DNA of 35,976 bases from an uncultured Pelagibacteraceae bacterium (GCA_902614055.1 CACMJX010000007.1:1-35976), one strand, 5' to 3'. Counted from the stretch's first letter, positions 7,111 through 15,955 are shown. The notes: a model not told the origin generated them from the letters alone. Numbers and translations are program-made.

Positions 7111-7875
7111 TACTGTTAGTCCATCGTGTGCAGGAATTACATTTTTGGGTAATTTTTTTTTTATTTCATTATAATCAATTTCATTGCTTAGATTTGTAAG
7201 AATTGCTTTTTTAGGTTTAAGTTTTCTAATTAATTGTAGTACATCATCTAAATTAAAATGCGTTGGATGAAAATTATATCTCAAACAATCAACAATAAAA
7301 TATTTTAAATTTTTTAAATATATTAAATCTTTGCTATCTATATAGTTAACATCAGGTGCATAGGCACATTTATCATTAATAATATAACAGATACTTTTTA
7401 TTGAACCATGATGAACCTTTAATGACTTAATAATAATTTTACTATTAATATCATTTAATATGTGTTTGTTCTTTAAAGTTTTTGCTTCAAGTATTGACGG
7501 ATAATTTTTGTAATCTTTGAAACAATAACCAAAAGTATTTGTAAGACTTTTTTTTGTAATTAGGTCGGCATAAATAGGTATTTTTTTTCTATTTTTTAAT
7601 GAGAACACTCTTAATTCATTAATTCCATGTGTTTGATCTGCATGAGCGTGTGTATAAAAAACTTTATCAATATTTTTAACTTTATTTGCTAGCAATTGAG
7701 ATTTTAAATCTGGAGACGTATCAATTAGTATGCTTAAATTTTTAGATCTTATTAAAGCTGAACATCTTGAGCGTACATTTTTCTTATTATTGGGATCACA
7801 TTTTCCATAATAACCATCAATTCTAGGTATACCTAGTGAACTACCGCATCCTAAAATAGTAAATTTTAATCTCAT
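7102..7875 (-). CDS. MBL-fold metallohydrolase (PhnP-like)
   Basis: A 257-residue metallo-beta-lactamase-fold hydrolase of the group that follows tatD in alphaproteobacteria and resembles PhnP (cyclic phosphate phosphodiesterase). It starts LKFTILGCGSSLGIPR, has the strand SILIDTSPDL, the metal motif THAHADQTHGINELR (H76, H78, D80), a later HHGS and D in APDVNY, and HPTHFN near the C-terminus. The position after D80 is Gln81 where HxHxDH has His, so one ligand of the second metal site is replaced. The start overlaps tatD by four bases (ATGA). The substrate is unknown. Confidence 0.85.
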   Translation of the reverse strand: MRLKFTILGCGSSLGIPRIDGYYGKCDPNNKKNVRSRCSALIRSKNLSILIDTSPDLKSQLLANKVKNIDKVFYTHAHADQTHGINELRVFSLKNRKKIPIYADLITKKSLTNTFGYCFKDYKNYPSILEAKTLKNKHILNDINSKIIIKSLKVHHGSIKSICYIINDKCAYAPDVNYIDSKDLIYLKNLKYFIVDCLRYNFHPTHFNLDDVLQLIRKLKPKKAILTNLSNEIDYNEIKKKLPKNVIPAHDGLTVLI

Positions 7876-8633
7876 TGGCTAAAAAATAATCTATTAAAAT
7901 TTTGTGTTGTTATTTTATCAAGCTCTGATGAAGTAATATTTTTTAATTCTGACAGTTTTTTTAGGGTATACCGCACAAAAGATGGTTCATTTTTCTTACC
8001 TCTCATTGGCTCAGGTGCTAAAAAAGGACTGTCTGTCTCAATTAGTAATCTTTCCAAGGGTAACTGTTTAAAAGTATTTTGAAGATCGTTGCTCTTTTTA
8101 AATGTAATAATACCACTGGCTGAAAAATAAGAATTAAGCTCCATTAATTTTAAAGCAAATTGAAGTGAACCTGTAAAACAATGCATCAGTATTTTTAAAT
8201 TCTTGTCTGAATTTTTTAATATTTCATAAGTTTCATCTTCAGCATTTCTAGAGTGAACAATTAAAGGAAAGTTTAACTCTAATGCGGCATTAATATGATT
8301 TTTAAAACTTGTTATTTGTTTATCTTTGTCACTATTGTTGTAATAAAAGTCTAAACCTGTCTCTCCCACTCCTATAATTTTACTATTTGATTTGACTTTA
8401 CTTATTATTTCATCTTTAGAAATTTGATCAGTATTTGTTTCGTGTGGATGTATACCGAAAGTGCCATATATCATTTCATCCTTATTAAGAATTTCCAAAA
8501 TTTTCGAGAAGCCCTTTAGTGTTGTAGAAATAGTTAATACTTTGTTAACTCCTTCTTTTTTGCATCTTGATAAAACATCGTGAATATTTTGAGCTAAAGG
8601 TTCGTGATCTAAGTGGCAATGTGAATCAATCAT
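7872..8633 (-). CDS. tatD: TatD-family deoxyribonuclease/hydrolase
   Basis: Metal-dependent TIM-barrel hydrolase of the TatD/YcfH family, implicated in DNA 3' end processing. The N-terminus MIDSHCHLDHEP carries the HxH metal motif, followed by GTFGIHPHE, VGETGLDFYY, PLIVHSRNAED, MHCFTGS and ETDSPFLAPEP, all family signatures in order. The ATG at 8633 is chosen; an upstream TTG at 8642 only adds MKK. It overlaps the metG end by eight bases and the MBL start by four, so translation is probably coupled. About 253 residues is typical. Confidence 0.95.
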   Translation of the reverse strand: MIDSHCHLDHEPLAQNIHDVLSRCKKEGVNKVLTISTTLKGFSKILEILNKDEMIYGTFGIHPHETNTDQISKDEIISKVKSNSKIIGVGETGLDFYYNNSDKDKQITSFKNHINAALELNFPLIVHSRNAEDETYEILKNSDKNLKILMHCFTGSLQFALKLMELNSYFSASGIITFKKSNDLQNTFKQLPLERLLIETDSPFLAPEPMRGKKNEPSFVRYTLKKLSELKNITSSELDKITTQNFNRLFFSQ

Positions 8634-10164
8634 TTTTTTCAATCTTTTTAAACAAAATATCTAATTTATTCAATTTAAGACCTTTTTTTAAATAACTATT
8701 TTCTTTTATTGTTTCAAAATTAATTTTTTCTTCATTAATACCAAATATACCTAAAACTTTTAAAGATGATGATGGTATAATAGGATAAAGTAATATGGTT
8801 ACCTTCCTTATCAGTTCTAAAGAAACATAAATAATAGTATTCATCCTTAACTTTTCGTTTTTCTTTTTCCAAGGTTCTTGATCATTAAAATATTTATTTG
8901 CTGAAAATAATTGTTCAACAATAAAATTTATATATGAATTTACATCTTGATTATCTGAATATTTTAATAAATTATCATAATATTTAGAGTATTGATTTAA
9001 AATAATGTTATCTTCTTCAGTTAGATTATCTATAGCAGGAACTTCTAAGTTAGCATTCTTTTCACAAAACGCTAAAACTCTTTGACACAAATTTCCATAA
9101 TTATTGGCTAAATCACTATTAATACACGACTCTAATTTTTCTTGTGAGATATTACCATCATTACCAAAAGAAACCTCTTTAATTAAATAATATCTTAAAG
9201 GATCTAGGCCATAATTATCTATAATCTCAAGTGGGTCTAAAATGTTGCCTTTAGATTTTGACATTTTTTCGTCACCAGAAAGTATCCATCCATGACCAAA
9301 TACTCTTTTTGGAGGTTCTATGTCTGCGGCCAATAAGAAAGCTGGCCAATAAATAGCATGAAATCTTAATATGTCTTTCCCAATTAGATGTAGATCTGCA
9401 GGCCAAAAAGATTTGTACAAATCATCGTTTTCATTTGGGTAATTTAAAGCACTTAGATAATTTGTTAAAGCATCCAACCAAACATAAATAACATGGTTCT
9501 TATTAGATGGAACTTTTATACCCCAATTAAACGATTTTCTACTTACTGATAAATCTTTTAATCCTGATTTAACAAAACTGATAACTTCATTTTTTCTTGT
9601 TTCAGGTAGTATAAAATCTGGATTTTTATTATAAAATTCAATTAATTTATCTTGCCAGTTTGATAATTTAAAAAAATAAGATTCTTCTTCTACCCACTCT
9701 ACTTTTGAACCTGAACTAATTGATTTTTTAGTACCGTCTAAATCTTCAATTTCACTTTCTGAGTAAAATGCTTCATCTGATACGGAATACCAACCAGAGT
9801 ACTTAGATAAGTATATTTCACCTTTTTTTTCTAAAATACTCCAGAGATTTTCAACAGATTTAGAATGTCTTTTCTCAGTTGTCCTTATGAAATCATTATT
9901 AGATAAATTTAATGTACCAGATAGATCTCTAAAGGTTTTACTAATTTCATTACAAAATAATAAAGGATCCATTTTTTTTTCTTCTGCAGCTCGTTGTATT
10001 TTTTGTCCGTGCTCATCTGTACCAGTCAAAAAATAGACATTAAATCCCTGTATTCTTTTTAATCTAGCAAAAAAATCGGCAATAATACTTGAATAAGCAT
10101 GGCCCATATGCGGTTTTGCAGATGGATAATAAATTGGTGTTGTAATATAGTAGTTTTTATTCAC
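8626..10164 (-). CDS. metG: Methionyl-tRNA synthetase
   Basis: Class I synthetase charging tRNA-Met. The HIGH motif appears as HMGH in SAKPHMGHAYSSI, and the KMSKS loop is DEKMSKSKGN near residue 300. The insertion that carries zinc knuckles in E. coli reads GWYSVSDEAFYSESE with no Cys, typical of the short alphaproteobacterial type. At 512 residues it lacks the C-terminal tRNA-binding dimerisation domain. The start is GTG (10164-10162), eight bases inside the holB end, followed by NKNYYITTPIYYPS, the conserved N-terminus. Confidence 0.96.
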   Translation of the reverse strand: MNKNYYITTPIYYPSAKPHMGHAYSSIIADFFARLKRIQGFNVYFLTGTDEHGQKIQRAAEEKKMDPLLFCNEISKTFRDLSGTLNLSNNDFIRTTEKRHSKSVENLWSILEKKGEIYLSKYSGWYSVSDEAFYSESEIEDLDGTKKSISSGSKVEWVEEESYFFKLSNWQDKLIEFYNKNPDFILPETRKNEVISFVKSGLKDLSVSRKSFNWGIKVPSNKNHVIYVWLDALTNYLSALNYPNENDDLYKSFWPADLHLIGKDILRFHAIYWPAFLLAADIEPPKRVFGHGWILSGDEKMSKSKGNILDPLEIIDNYGLDPLRYYLIKEVSFGNDGNISQEKLESCINSDLANNYGNLCQRVLAFCEKNANLEVPAIDNLTEEDNIILNQYSKYYDNLLKYSDNQDVNSYINFIVEQLFSANKYFNDQEPWKKKNEKLRMNTIIYVSLELIRKVTILLYPIIPSSSLKVLGIFGINEEKINFETIKENSYLKKGLKLNKLDILFKKIEKND

Positions 10165-11077
10165 TTAATAATTTATCATTAAATTCAAGAAAAAAAGATT
10201 CAAAATCTAAGTTATATTTTTTAACAATAGAAAGTTTTAGGTAAAAATATTTTTTTATTTTAAATGAAATTTTCTTAGTATTACTTATATTTTTATAGAA
10301 AAAAAGTTCAATAAATAAATTCAAATGTTCTTTAATAAATTCACTAGATGTATATGATTTATTTTTAATTATATGGGCCAATAGATCATCTATAGAGGTT
10401 TGTTTAATAGATAAATCATTACTTTCTAAATATTTTACTAAGGATATTAAAAATGATGGCGAATTATAATTATTAATATAATCTAGATTTATATCGCTAT
10501 ATATATTATAGCCAAAATAGTAATTCACAATCTCTATTACTTCTGAGTTTAGTAAACTTAATTTAAACTCTAAACATCTTGATTTGATAGTTTCCAAGGT
10601 TTTAAATTCTGAATTATTGATTAAAATAAAGTATATTTTATTATTAGGTTCCTCAATTGATTTTAACAAGGCATTAGCAGAATTTATTCCTAATAAATTT
10701 ACATTTTCAATAATTATAAACTTCCTATCATTGTTAAAAGAAGTTTGATTAGTGAATTGAATCATGTCTCTGATTTGATCTATATCAATTATTTTTTTAT
10801 CATTTTTTTTATAGATTTTAAGAACATTAGGGTGTGAGTTAGAAGATAAAAGTTTAGATATATTATTACTCAATTTATACTCATAATTTTTTAAATTATA
10901 AGATTGATTGATTCCTTTAAGATAAATAAAATTTAAAAAATGATTTACAAATAGTTTTTTTCCAATACCTTTTGGTCCATTCAACAAAATTTTATTGGGA
11001 AATTTTTGTAACTGCTCAAGATAAATAAAATCATTAAAAAGAGATTTATGACCAATCATTTTACTTATCTCGCTCAC
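10157..11077 (-). CDS. holB: DNA polymerase III delta' subunit
   Basis: AAA+ subunit of the sliding-clamp loader. The degenerate P-loop region is NGPKGIGKKLF (residues 33-43), with IIENVNLLGINSANALLKSI in the middle and the SRC motif (KSRCLEFKL). The four-Cys zinc module of E. coli delta' is absent; that region is Asn/Ser-rich and ends in SHPNVL. 306 residues. The start is GTG, directly after the tmk stop (TAAGTG); an ATG six codons later is an alternative. The position between tmk and metG is the usual alphaproteobacterial order. Low sequence conservation makes the context important. Confidence 0.9.
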   Translation of the reverse strand: MSEISKMIGHKSLFNDFIYLEQLQKFPNKILLNGPKGIGKKLFVNHFLNFIYLKGINQSYNLKNYEYKLSNNISKLLSSNSHPNVLKIYKKNDKKIIDIDQIRDMIQFTNQTSFNNDRKFIIIENVNLLGINSANALLKSIEEPNNKIYFILINNSEFKTLETIKSRCLEFKLSLLNSEVIEIVNYYFGYNIYSDINLDYINNYNSPSFLISLVKYLESNDLSIKQTSIDDLLAHIIKNKSYTSSEFIKEHLNLFIELFFYKNISNTKKISFKIKKYFYLKLSIVKKYNLDFESFFLEFNDKLLSE

Positions 11078-11698
11078 TTACTTTAAAATTCTCTTTATTT
11101 TTTTAATTAATTTATTTTCAATAATTTTTAAATTATTTTTATTGGTATCCAAAATTAGGTATTTAGATTTATTTTTACTAGCAATTTTTAAAAAACCTTT
11201 TTGAACTTTATTATAAAAATTATAATCAAAATTATCATATTTATTTTTATTTTTTCTCAACTTAAGTCTTTTCAGCATATTTTTTTTATTTACAATACTT
11301 AAGAAAGTAAAGTTTGGTCTTAAATTGCCCAACAAAAAATTATTCATTTTTAAAATTAAATTTTTATCTAGTTTCATTCCATAATGTTGATAGGCCAATG
11401 TCGAGTCTATAAATCTGTCAATTAATATAACTTTTTTTTTATAATTTTTTTTTAGAATTTTATCTATATTTTCTGATCTCGAAGCCATTAGTAAAAATAA
11501 ATCCGTTTTATTACTTAATTCTGATTTTTTATTTAACATTAAAGATCTTAATTTTTCAGATAGATTTGTGCCTCCTGGTTCTCTAAAAGTTTTATACTTA
11601 ATTTTTTTTGTTTTTAAATATTTAATTATTTTTTCTAAGCTTGTGGATTTTCCAGAAGCCTCTATTCCTTCAAATACTATAATGGGATATTTAGACAT
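11078..11698 (-). CDS. tmk: Thymidylate kinase
   Basis: Phosphorylates dTMP to dTDP. Seen motifs: P-loop FEGIEASGKST (residues 9-19), FREPGGT (38-44), and DRFIDSTLAYQ (the DR motif). 206 residues is normal. Two start codons are adjacent, GTG at 11701 and ATG at 11698; ATG is chosen, preceded by a G-rich run. The C-terminal half is exceptionally Lys/Asn-rich. It overlaps the 3' end of the D-Ala-D-Ala carboxypeptidase gene and ends directly at the holB GTG. Confidence 0.95.
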   Translation of the reverse strand: MSKYPIIVFEGIEASGKSTSLEKIIKYLKTKKIKYKTFREPGGTNLSEKLRSLMLNKKSELSNKTDLFLLMASRSENIDKILKKNYKKKVILIDRFIDSTLAYQHYGMKLDKNLILKMNNFLLGNLRPNFTFLSIVNKKNMLKRLKLRKNKNKYDNFDYNFYNKVQKGFLKIASKNKSKYLILDTNKNNLKIIENKLIKKIKRILK

Positions 11699-12845
11699 CA
11701 CCCCAGATTAGGAAATTTATAGAAGAAATTAATCTAGAAAAAATATTTTGTCTTTTTACATCTTCAAAAGCTAACAGATCGTATTCTCCTATCTGTTCGT
11801 CTTTATATAATATTTTAACTTTGCCAATTATGTCATTTTTTAATATTGGAGCCTTTATTGGTCCTTGATAGTTAACAGATACTTTTAAATATTTTTTTTT
11901 TGCTTTTGGAATTGTTTTATAAACATCTTCATTTATGTACGATTTAATTGTTTTCTTTGTTCCCTGCCAAACATCCAATTCATCAAATATTTCATCCTTT
12001 TTTGCAATATTGACTGTGTCAAAATTTGTTAAACCATATGTTAGTAATTTAAGTGACTGTTTTGATCTCTGATTCTTCGAGACAAAACCACTACCAACTG
12101 CAATTATTCTCCTATCATTTCTTTTGATTGTTGAAGCAAGTGAATATTTTTCATAAGCAAGATATCCAGTCTTTATTCCATCAACTCCTATATTTTTATA
12201 AAGTAAAGGGTTTCTGTTACCTTGTTTAATTGGGTCTCCACCTGTTCGGTCCCAAGTAAATTCTGTTTCCTTGTAATACTTATAATAATTTGGGTAATTT
12301 TTTATCAGATAATTGGACATAATTAATATATCTCTAACTGATGATAAATTATCAGGAGCATTTATTCCTGATGAATTAGAAAAGTTAGTATTTTCCATAC
12401 CTATTTCTTTTGCCTTTTCAGTCATCATAATTGCAAACTCTTCCTCTGTTCCTGCAATACCCTCAGCAAGAGCAATACATGCATCATTGCCCGATGAAAC
12501 AATAATACCTCTTAATAAATTTTCTACGGTTATTTCATCTCCAACCATAATAAACATTGAAGAATATCCTGCTTGTGACAATCTCCATGCATTCTCAGAA
12601 ACTAAAAATTTATCATCTAACGATAACTCACCACTTTTAAGTAAGTCAAAAGCTATAATTGAAGTCATAATTTTTGTCATAGAAGCAGGAAAAATTTGCC
12701 GGTCGGCATCTTTTTCGTACAATATTTTTCCAGATAAATAATCTTGTAAGATTGCGGTTCTTGCATTTACATCAAAATTAGCGAAAACTGGTTTAACAAA
12801 AAAAAATAAAATTATTATAATTAATGATAAATTTTTTATTCTCAT
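11691..12845 (-). CDS. dac: D-alanyl-D-alanine carboxypeptidase (penicillin-binding protein 5/6 family)
   Basis: Trims the terminal D-Ala of murein stem peptides in the periplasm. Signal peptide at residues 1-22 (ends KPVFA). The three serine-peptidase S11 motifs are intact: SMTK (S55, K58), SGN (118-120) and KTG (225-227). A C-terminal beta domain follows and the last residues FLIWGDV may form a weak membrane anchor. 384 residues matches DacA/DacC. It overlaps the RlpA-like gene by four bases (ATGA) and tmk by eight. Its neighbours mltB and the RlpA-like gene also act on the cell wall. Confidence 0.94.
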   Translation of the reverse strand: MRIKNLSLIIIILFFFVKPVFANFDVNARTAILQDYLSGKILYEKDADRQIFPASMTKIMTSIIAFDLLKSGELSLDDKFLVSENAWRLSQAGYSSMFIMVGDEITVENLLRGIIVSSGNDACIALAEGIAGTEEEFAIMMTEKAKEIGMENTNFSNSSGINAPDNLSSVRDILIMSNYLIKNYPNYYKYYKETEFTWDRTGGDPIKQGNRNPLLYKNIGVDGIKTGYLAYEKYSLASTIKRNDRRIIAVGSGFVSKNQRSKQSLKLLTYGLTNFDTVNIAKKDEIFDELDVWQGTKKTIKSYINEDVYKTIPKAKKKYLKVSVNYQGPIKAPILKNDIIGKVKILYKDEQIGEYDLLAFEDVKRQNIFSRLISSINFLIWGDV

Positions 12846-13669
12846 AATTTAATTATTTCAATGCTATCAAAATCGAGATTTTCAATATTATGAAATCCTT
12901 TCTTTAATTTTTCAAAATCTTTATAAGGGCCTTTATAAACTCTAAAATTATTTTGTGACAACTTTTTGATTAAGATGTTCTCAATTTTATGCTCTTCAAA
13001 TAACCTCTTTTTTAACATAATAGCTGAGTCTTCAAAATAAAAATCTGCAAATTTAATTATATAATTAAAATTTGATACAAAATCATTAGTCTTAGTTTCT
13101 TTAATTTCAGTTTCTAAACTTATACTCTGAACCATTATATCATCAACAGGAGCTTTATTAGCAACTTCTTTCTCTTCGTCAAATGTTTTTACATCATTTG
13201 CAACGTACAAATTTTTAGAATTGATAGTTTCAATATATACATAAGGTTCATTAGGATTGATTGATAATTCACTAACAATCCTCTTTGTTATTACAGAATT
13301 AAAAAAAGCAGGCAAAACAGTTTTGTTTTTAACGATAGTCATTAAAAATTTTCCATTAATTATATTTGTTATTCTAACAGGTGTACCACTAGGTAGGTTA
13401 GGACTTAATATATTTAGTGATGTATTATCTAAATTACTATCCAAAGAATTATCAACATCTTCATCATATATCAATGCAAAACCTTTATTAGAATAAACAA
13501 TATTAATTATTTCCTTTTTTTCATTTTTATCAGATGACATTTTAATTTTATCTTTTTGAACAACAGTTTTTTTATCTTCAGGTTTATTTTTAATATTTAT
13601 ATTTTTTGAATGATGCTCACAGGCAAATAAAGTTAAAAATAAAAAATATAAAATATATTTAAATTGCAT
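12842..13669 (-). CDS. RlpA-position lipoprotein with SPOR domain and degenerate double-psi barrel
   Basis: A 275-residue predicted lipoprotein (signal peptide with lipidated Cys17 in LFAC). Residues 203-275 read as a SPOR domain (YIIKFADFYFEDSA, then NFRVYKGPYKDFEKLKK), which binds denuded septal murein. Residues 92-117 (LPSGTPVRITNIINGKFLM onward) resemble the RlpA double-psi beta-barrel T-L-P-L-G-T-x-V-R-V-T-N-x-x-N-G, but where active RlpA has N-D-R-G-P this protein has K-N-K-T, and the upstream His and Glu are not recognisable. It sits between mltB and dac exactly where alphaproteobacteria keep rlpA. Probably a non-catalytic RlpA derivative; moderately sure. Confidence 0.7.
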   Translation of the reverse strand: MQFKYILYFLFLTLFACEHHSKNINIKNKPEDKKTVVQKDKIKMSSDKNEKKEIINIVYSNKGFALIYDEDVDNSLDSNLDNTSLNILSPNLPSGTPVRITNIINGKFLMTIVKNKTVLPAFFNSVITKRIVSELSINPNEPYVYIETINSKNLYVANDVKTFDEEKEVANKAPVDDIMVQSISLETEIKETKTNDFVSNFNYIIKFADFYFEDSAIMLKKRLFEEHKIENILIKKLSQNNFRVYKGPYKDFEKLKKGFHNIENLDFDSIEIIKL

Positions 13670-14657
13670 TTTTAAATTTGTTTTTTAATGAGCATACGGC
13701 TAATGCAAATCTTAAAGATCTATTCCATTTTAAAATTAATTCATAATTATCAAAAACTAAATAAGCTGGAGTTAATTTTTGTGCGTCAGGTATAATATCA
13801 TAATCAGGGGTCACTATTGCAGCTGTCAAATTATCAAGATCATTAAGATTTATATTATTTTTGATATATTTTTTTAAATAAGATACTTTGTTTTTATGCT
13901 TTATTTGTTTTGCCGAAGTATTTAAATATTTATGTGGTGTTTCGTTGATAAGTTCAACTTTATAAAAACACGGTGTTTTATTATCCCACCCTATCTTATT
14001 TAAGTAATTAGCAGCAGAGGCAAATGAATCCTCAATATTCTTCAAATTTATAATTTCATCCTCATTGTAATCAATTGCGTAATTTTTAATAGTAGAAGGC
14101 ATAAATTGAAAATTACCAAAAGCTCCCGCCCATGAACCTAAATAATTATTTGGATTTACAATTCCTTCATCAAATAAAATTAAAAGTGTAAGTAGTTCTG
14201 ATGTGAAAAATTCACTTCTTCTTTTATCATAACTTAAAGTTGCTAATGATGAGACTATATCCATTTTGCCTAAATAATTGCCAAAATTTGTTTCAATGCC
14301 CATAAGTGATAAAAGCAAATTCTTATCAACAGAATATTCTTGAGTGATTTTATCAATTTTCGTTTTGTTAATTTTGTAAATTTTTAAACCAGAATTTACC
14401 TTTTTATTATTAGCTCTTTTAGAAATATATGTTTTGGTATCTTCATAGAATTCTGGTTGGTATCTATCATATTTTATAACATTTTTTAAAAAAATAGATT
14501 TATCAATGGTACTTTCGATTATTTTTAAACTCACTCCTTTTTCTAAAGCAATTAATTTAAAATTTTTCTTCCACTCATTAAATTCAGAGTCATTTGCATA
14601 GACGTTAAAATTTATTAAAATAAAAAGAAAAAAAACATAAATTTTAATTTTTTTCAT
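13659..14657 (-). CDS. mltB: MltB-family lytic murein transglycosylase
   Basis: Cleaves glycan strands of peptidoglycan in the periplasm. Signal peptide at residues 1-21 (ends NVYA, no lipobox). The catalytic Glu is E122 in LLSLMGIETNFG; the following FGNFQFMPSTIKNYA and SFASAANYLNKIGW are classic MltB motifs. 332 residues. It overlaps rarD by 14 bases and the RlpA-like gene by 11, and starts the cell-wall section of this operon. Confidence 0.93.
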   Translation of the reverse strand: MKKIKIYVFFLFILINFNVYANDSEFNEWKKNFKLIALEKGVSLKIIESTIDKSIFLKNVIKYDRYQPEFYEDTKTYISKRANNKKVNSGLKIYKINKTKIDKITQEYSVDKNLLLSLMGIETNFGNYLGKMDIVSSLATLSYDKRRSEFFTSELLTLLILFDEGIVNPNNYLGSWAGAFGNFQFMPSTIKNYAIDYNEDEIINLKNIEDSFASAANYLNKIGWDNKTPCFYKVELINETPHKYLNTSAKQIKHKNKVSYLKKYIKNNINLNDLDNLTAAIVTPDYDIIPDAQKLTPAYLVFDNYELILKWNRSLRFALAVCSLKNKFKNAI

Positions 14658-15525
14658 AAATATCTTTCAGATATATAAATACAGCAATCCATATTAAAAT
14701 AAAACTAACTAACTGATTTATATTAAATTGCTCATTATAAATGAAAAAACCAAGAATAAATTGCAAAGTAGGTGTAATATAAAAAATCATGCCAGCTGGG
14801 CCTAATCCAGCTAACTCAACACCTCTTACATACAAAAAAAGAGGAATCACCGTCATTGGCCCTGCCAGCATTAATAATGGCATCAAAAAGGGTTTCGATA
14901 AACTGAAATCGTTGTAATTATTTATGCTTATAAAGTAAAATGCAACTAATACAAAAGGAAGTATATACAAACTTTCAATAAAAAGCCCAATATCAGTTTC
15001 TACATTAATTTTTTTTCTCAATAGATTATAAAAACTCCAACTTAAAGCCACAATTAAACCTACCCATGGAATTGAATTAAAATCTATTATCAATAAATAA
15101 CTGACAGAAATAATTACTAAAAAGATCGAAATTTTTCCTTTTTTAGTAATAGGTTCTTTAAAAAAAAAATTACCAAGAAAAACACTTATAATTGGCATGA
15201 TAAAATAGCCAAAACTTGCATCAATTATTTTATCTATGCTTACTGCATAGATCCATACACCCCAATTAATAAAAATTAAAATACCAGAGATAAAGAGAAT
15301 AAATAATTTCTTTTTATCATTAAGAATTTGTTTAAAAATACTCCATTTAGAAAAGAAAAAAGTGGTAACTATTAATAAAAAAGCTGTCCAGACACTTCTA
15401 TGAATTAATACTTCTACATGACCTGCAAAAGAAATATATTTAAAGTAAATAACACCAAAAAAACCCCACCAAAACGATCCAAAGGATGTAAGCAAAACTC
15501 CTTTATTAAAATTTTTTTTGTTCAT
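14644..15525 (-). CDS. rarD: RarD-type EamA drug/metabolite transporter
   Basis: A 293-residue inner-membrane protein with about ten hydrophobic helices, two EamA repeats. RarD-like features are LTSFGSFWWGFFGVIYFKY at the start, VEVLIHRSVWT (residues 37-47), LIFINWGVWIYAV, IDASFGYFIMPI, and GLGPAGMIFYITPTLQFILG in the second repeat. The substrate is unknown (the RarD name comes from chloramphenicol resistance). It is the first gene of the nine-gene minus-strand run and diverges from tRNA-Ser. Confidence 0.88.
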   Translation of the reverse strand: MNKKNFNKGVLLTSFGSFWWGFFGVIYFKYISFAGHVEVLIHRSVWTAFLLIVTTFFFSKWSIFKQILNDKKKLFILFISGILIFINWGVWIYAVSIDKIIDASFGYFIMPIISVFLGNFFFKEPITKKGKISIFLVIISVSYLLIIDFNSIPWVGLIVALSWSFYNLLRKKINVETDIGLFIESLYILPFVLVAFYFISINNYNDFSLSKPFLMPLLMLAGPMTVIPLFLYVRGVELAGLGPAGMIFYITPTLQFILGFFIYNEQFNINQLVSFILIWIAVFIYLKDIYEKN

Positions 15526-15569
15526 TTTTAAATATCTGAATATTTTGACTAACTACTTAAGTCATTTTA

Positions 15570-15597
15570 TTGTTGAAATATATATTAATAATAATAA
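15570..15597 (+). promoter_or_regulatory. Possible promoter of tRNA-Ser
   Basis: TTGTTG at 15570-15575 and TAATAA at 15592-15597 are separated by 16 bases, and the -10 ends 12 bases before the tRNA. Both boxes are imperfect and the whole 15526-15609 interval is AT-rich, so this is tentative. The same interval must also hold the divergent rarD promoter. Confidence 0.28.
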
Positions 15598-15609
15598 AAC
15601 CTTGCACAA

Positions 15610-15699
15610 GGAGAGATGGCTGAGCGGTTGAAAGCATCGGTCTTGAAAACCGACAAAGGGGCAACTCTTTCCTGGGTTCGAATCCCAGTCTCTCCGCCA
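15610..15699 (+). tRNA. tRNA-Ser (UGA)
   Basis: A 90-base class II tRNA: acceptor GGAGAGA pairs with TCTCTCC, the D arm contains GGCTGAGCGGTTGAAAGC, the anticodon arm CGGTC-TTGAAAA-CCGA gives TGA, a long variable arm (AAAGGGGCAACTCTTT) follows, and the T arm TGGGTTCGAATCCCA is canonical. Discriminator G; CCA encoded at 15697-15699. One base separates it from the 3' end of the opposing sdhE gene. Confidence 0.98.
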
Positions 15700-15700
15700 T

Positions 15701-15946
15701 TCATTTAAAATCAATCAGCATTTTTAATATTTTATTATTTTTAAATATCATTTCATTCTTTGAAATTTTAATAATATCTTCATCATTCATATTAACTAAT
15801 TTATCTAGATCTACTAAATCATCAAAAGATAATGAATTAATAATAGATTTAACAAAACCACTGACAAATATATCCATTTCTTTTGTACCTCGATATTGAG
15901 ATCTATAAATAATCTTATTAATTAAATTTTGTTTGTTTGGATTCAT
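15701..15946 (-). CDS. sdhE: FAD assembly factor SdhE
   Basis: Promotes covalent flavinylation of the succinate dehydrogenase flavoprotein. The 81-residue protein has the defining RGxxE motif as YRGTKEMD (R19, G20, E23), inside a small helical bundle typical of YgfY/Sdh5. The sequence RSQYRGTKEMD is the alphaproteobacterial form. It diverges from recG, an arrangement widely kept in this class, and its 3' end faces tRNA-Ser at one base. No mfd gene follows it. Confidence 0.93.
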   Translation of the reverse strand: MNPNKQNLINKIIYRSQYRGTKEMDIFVSGFVKSIINSLSFDDLVDLDKLVNMNDEDIIKISKNEMIFKNNKILKMLIDFK

Positions 15947-15955
15947 TGTTTATAA

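Noticed and set aside
8634..8642. TTG start three codons upstream for tatD
   Set aside because: The ATG at 8633 gives the family-typical MIDSHCHLD start; the extension adds only MKK and more overlap with metG.
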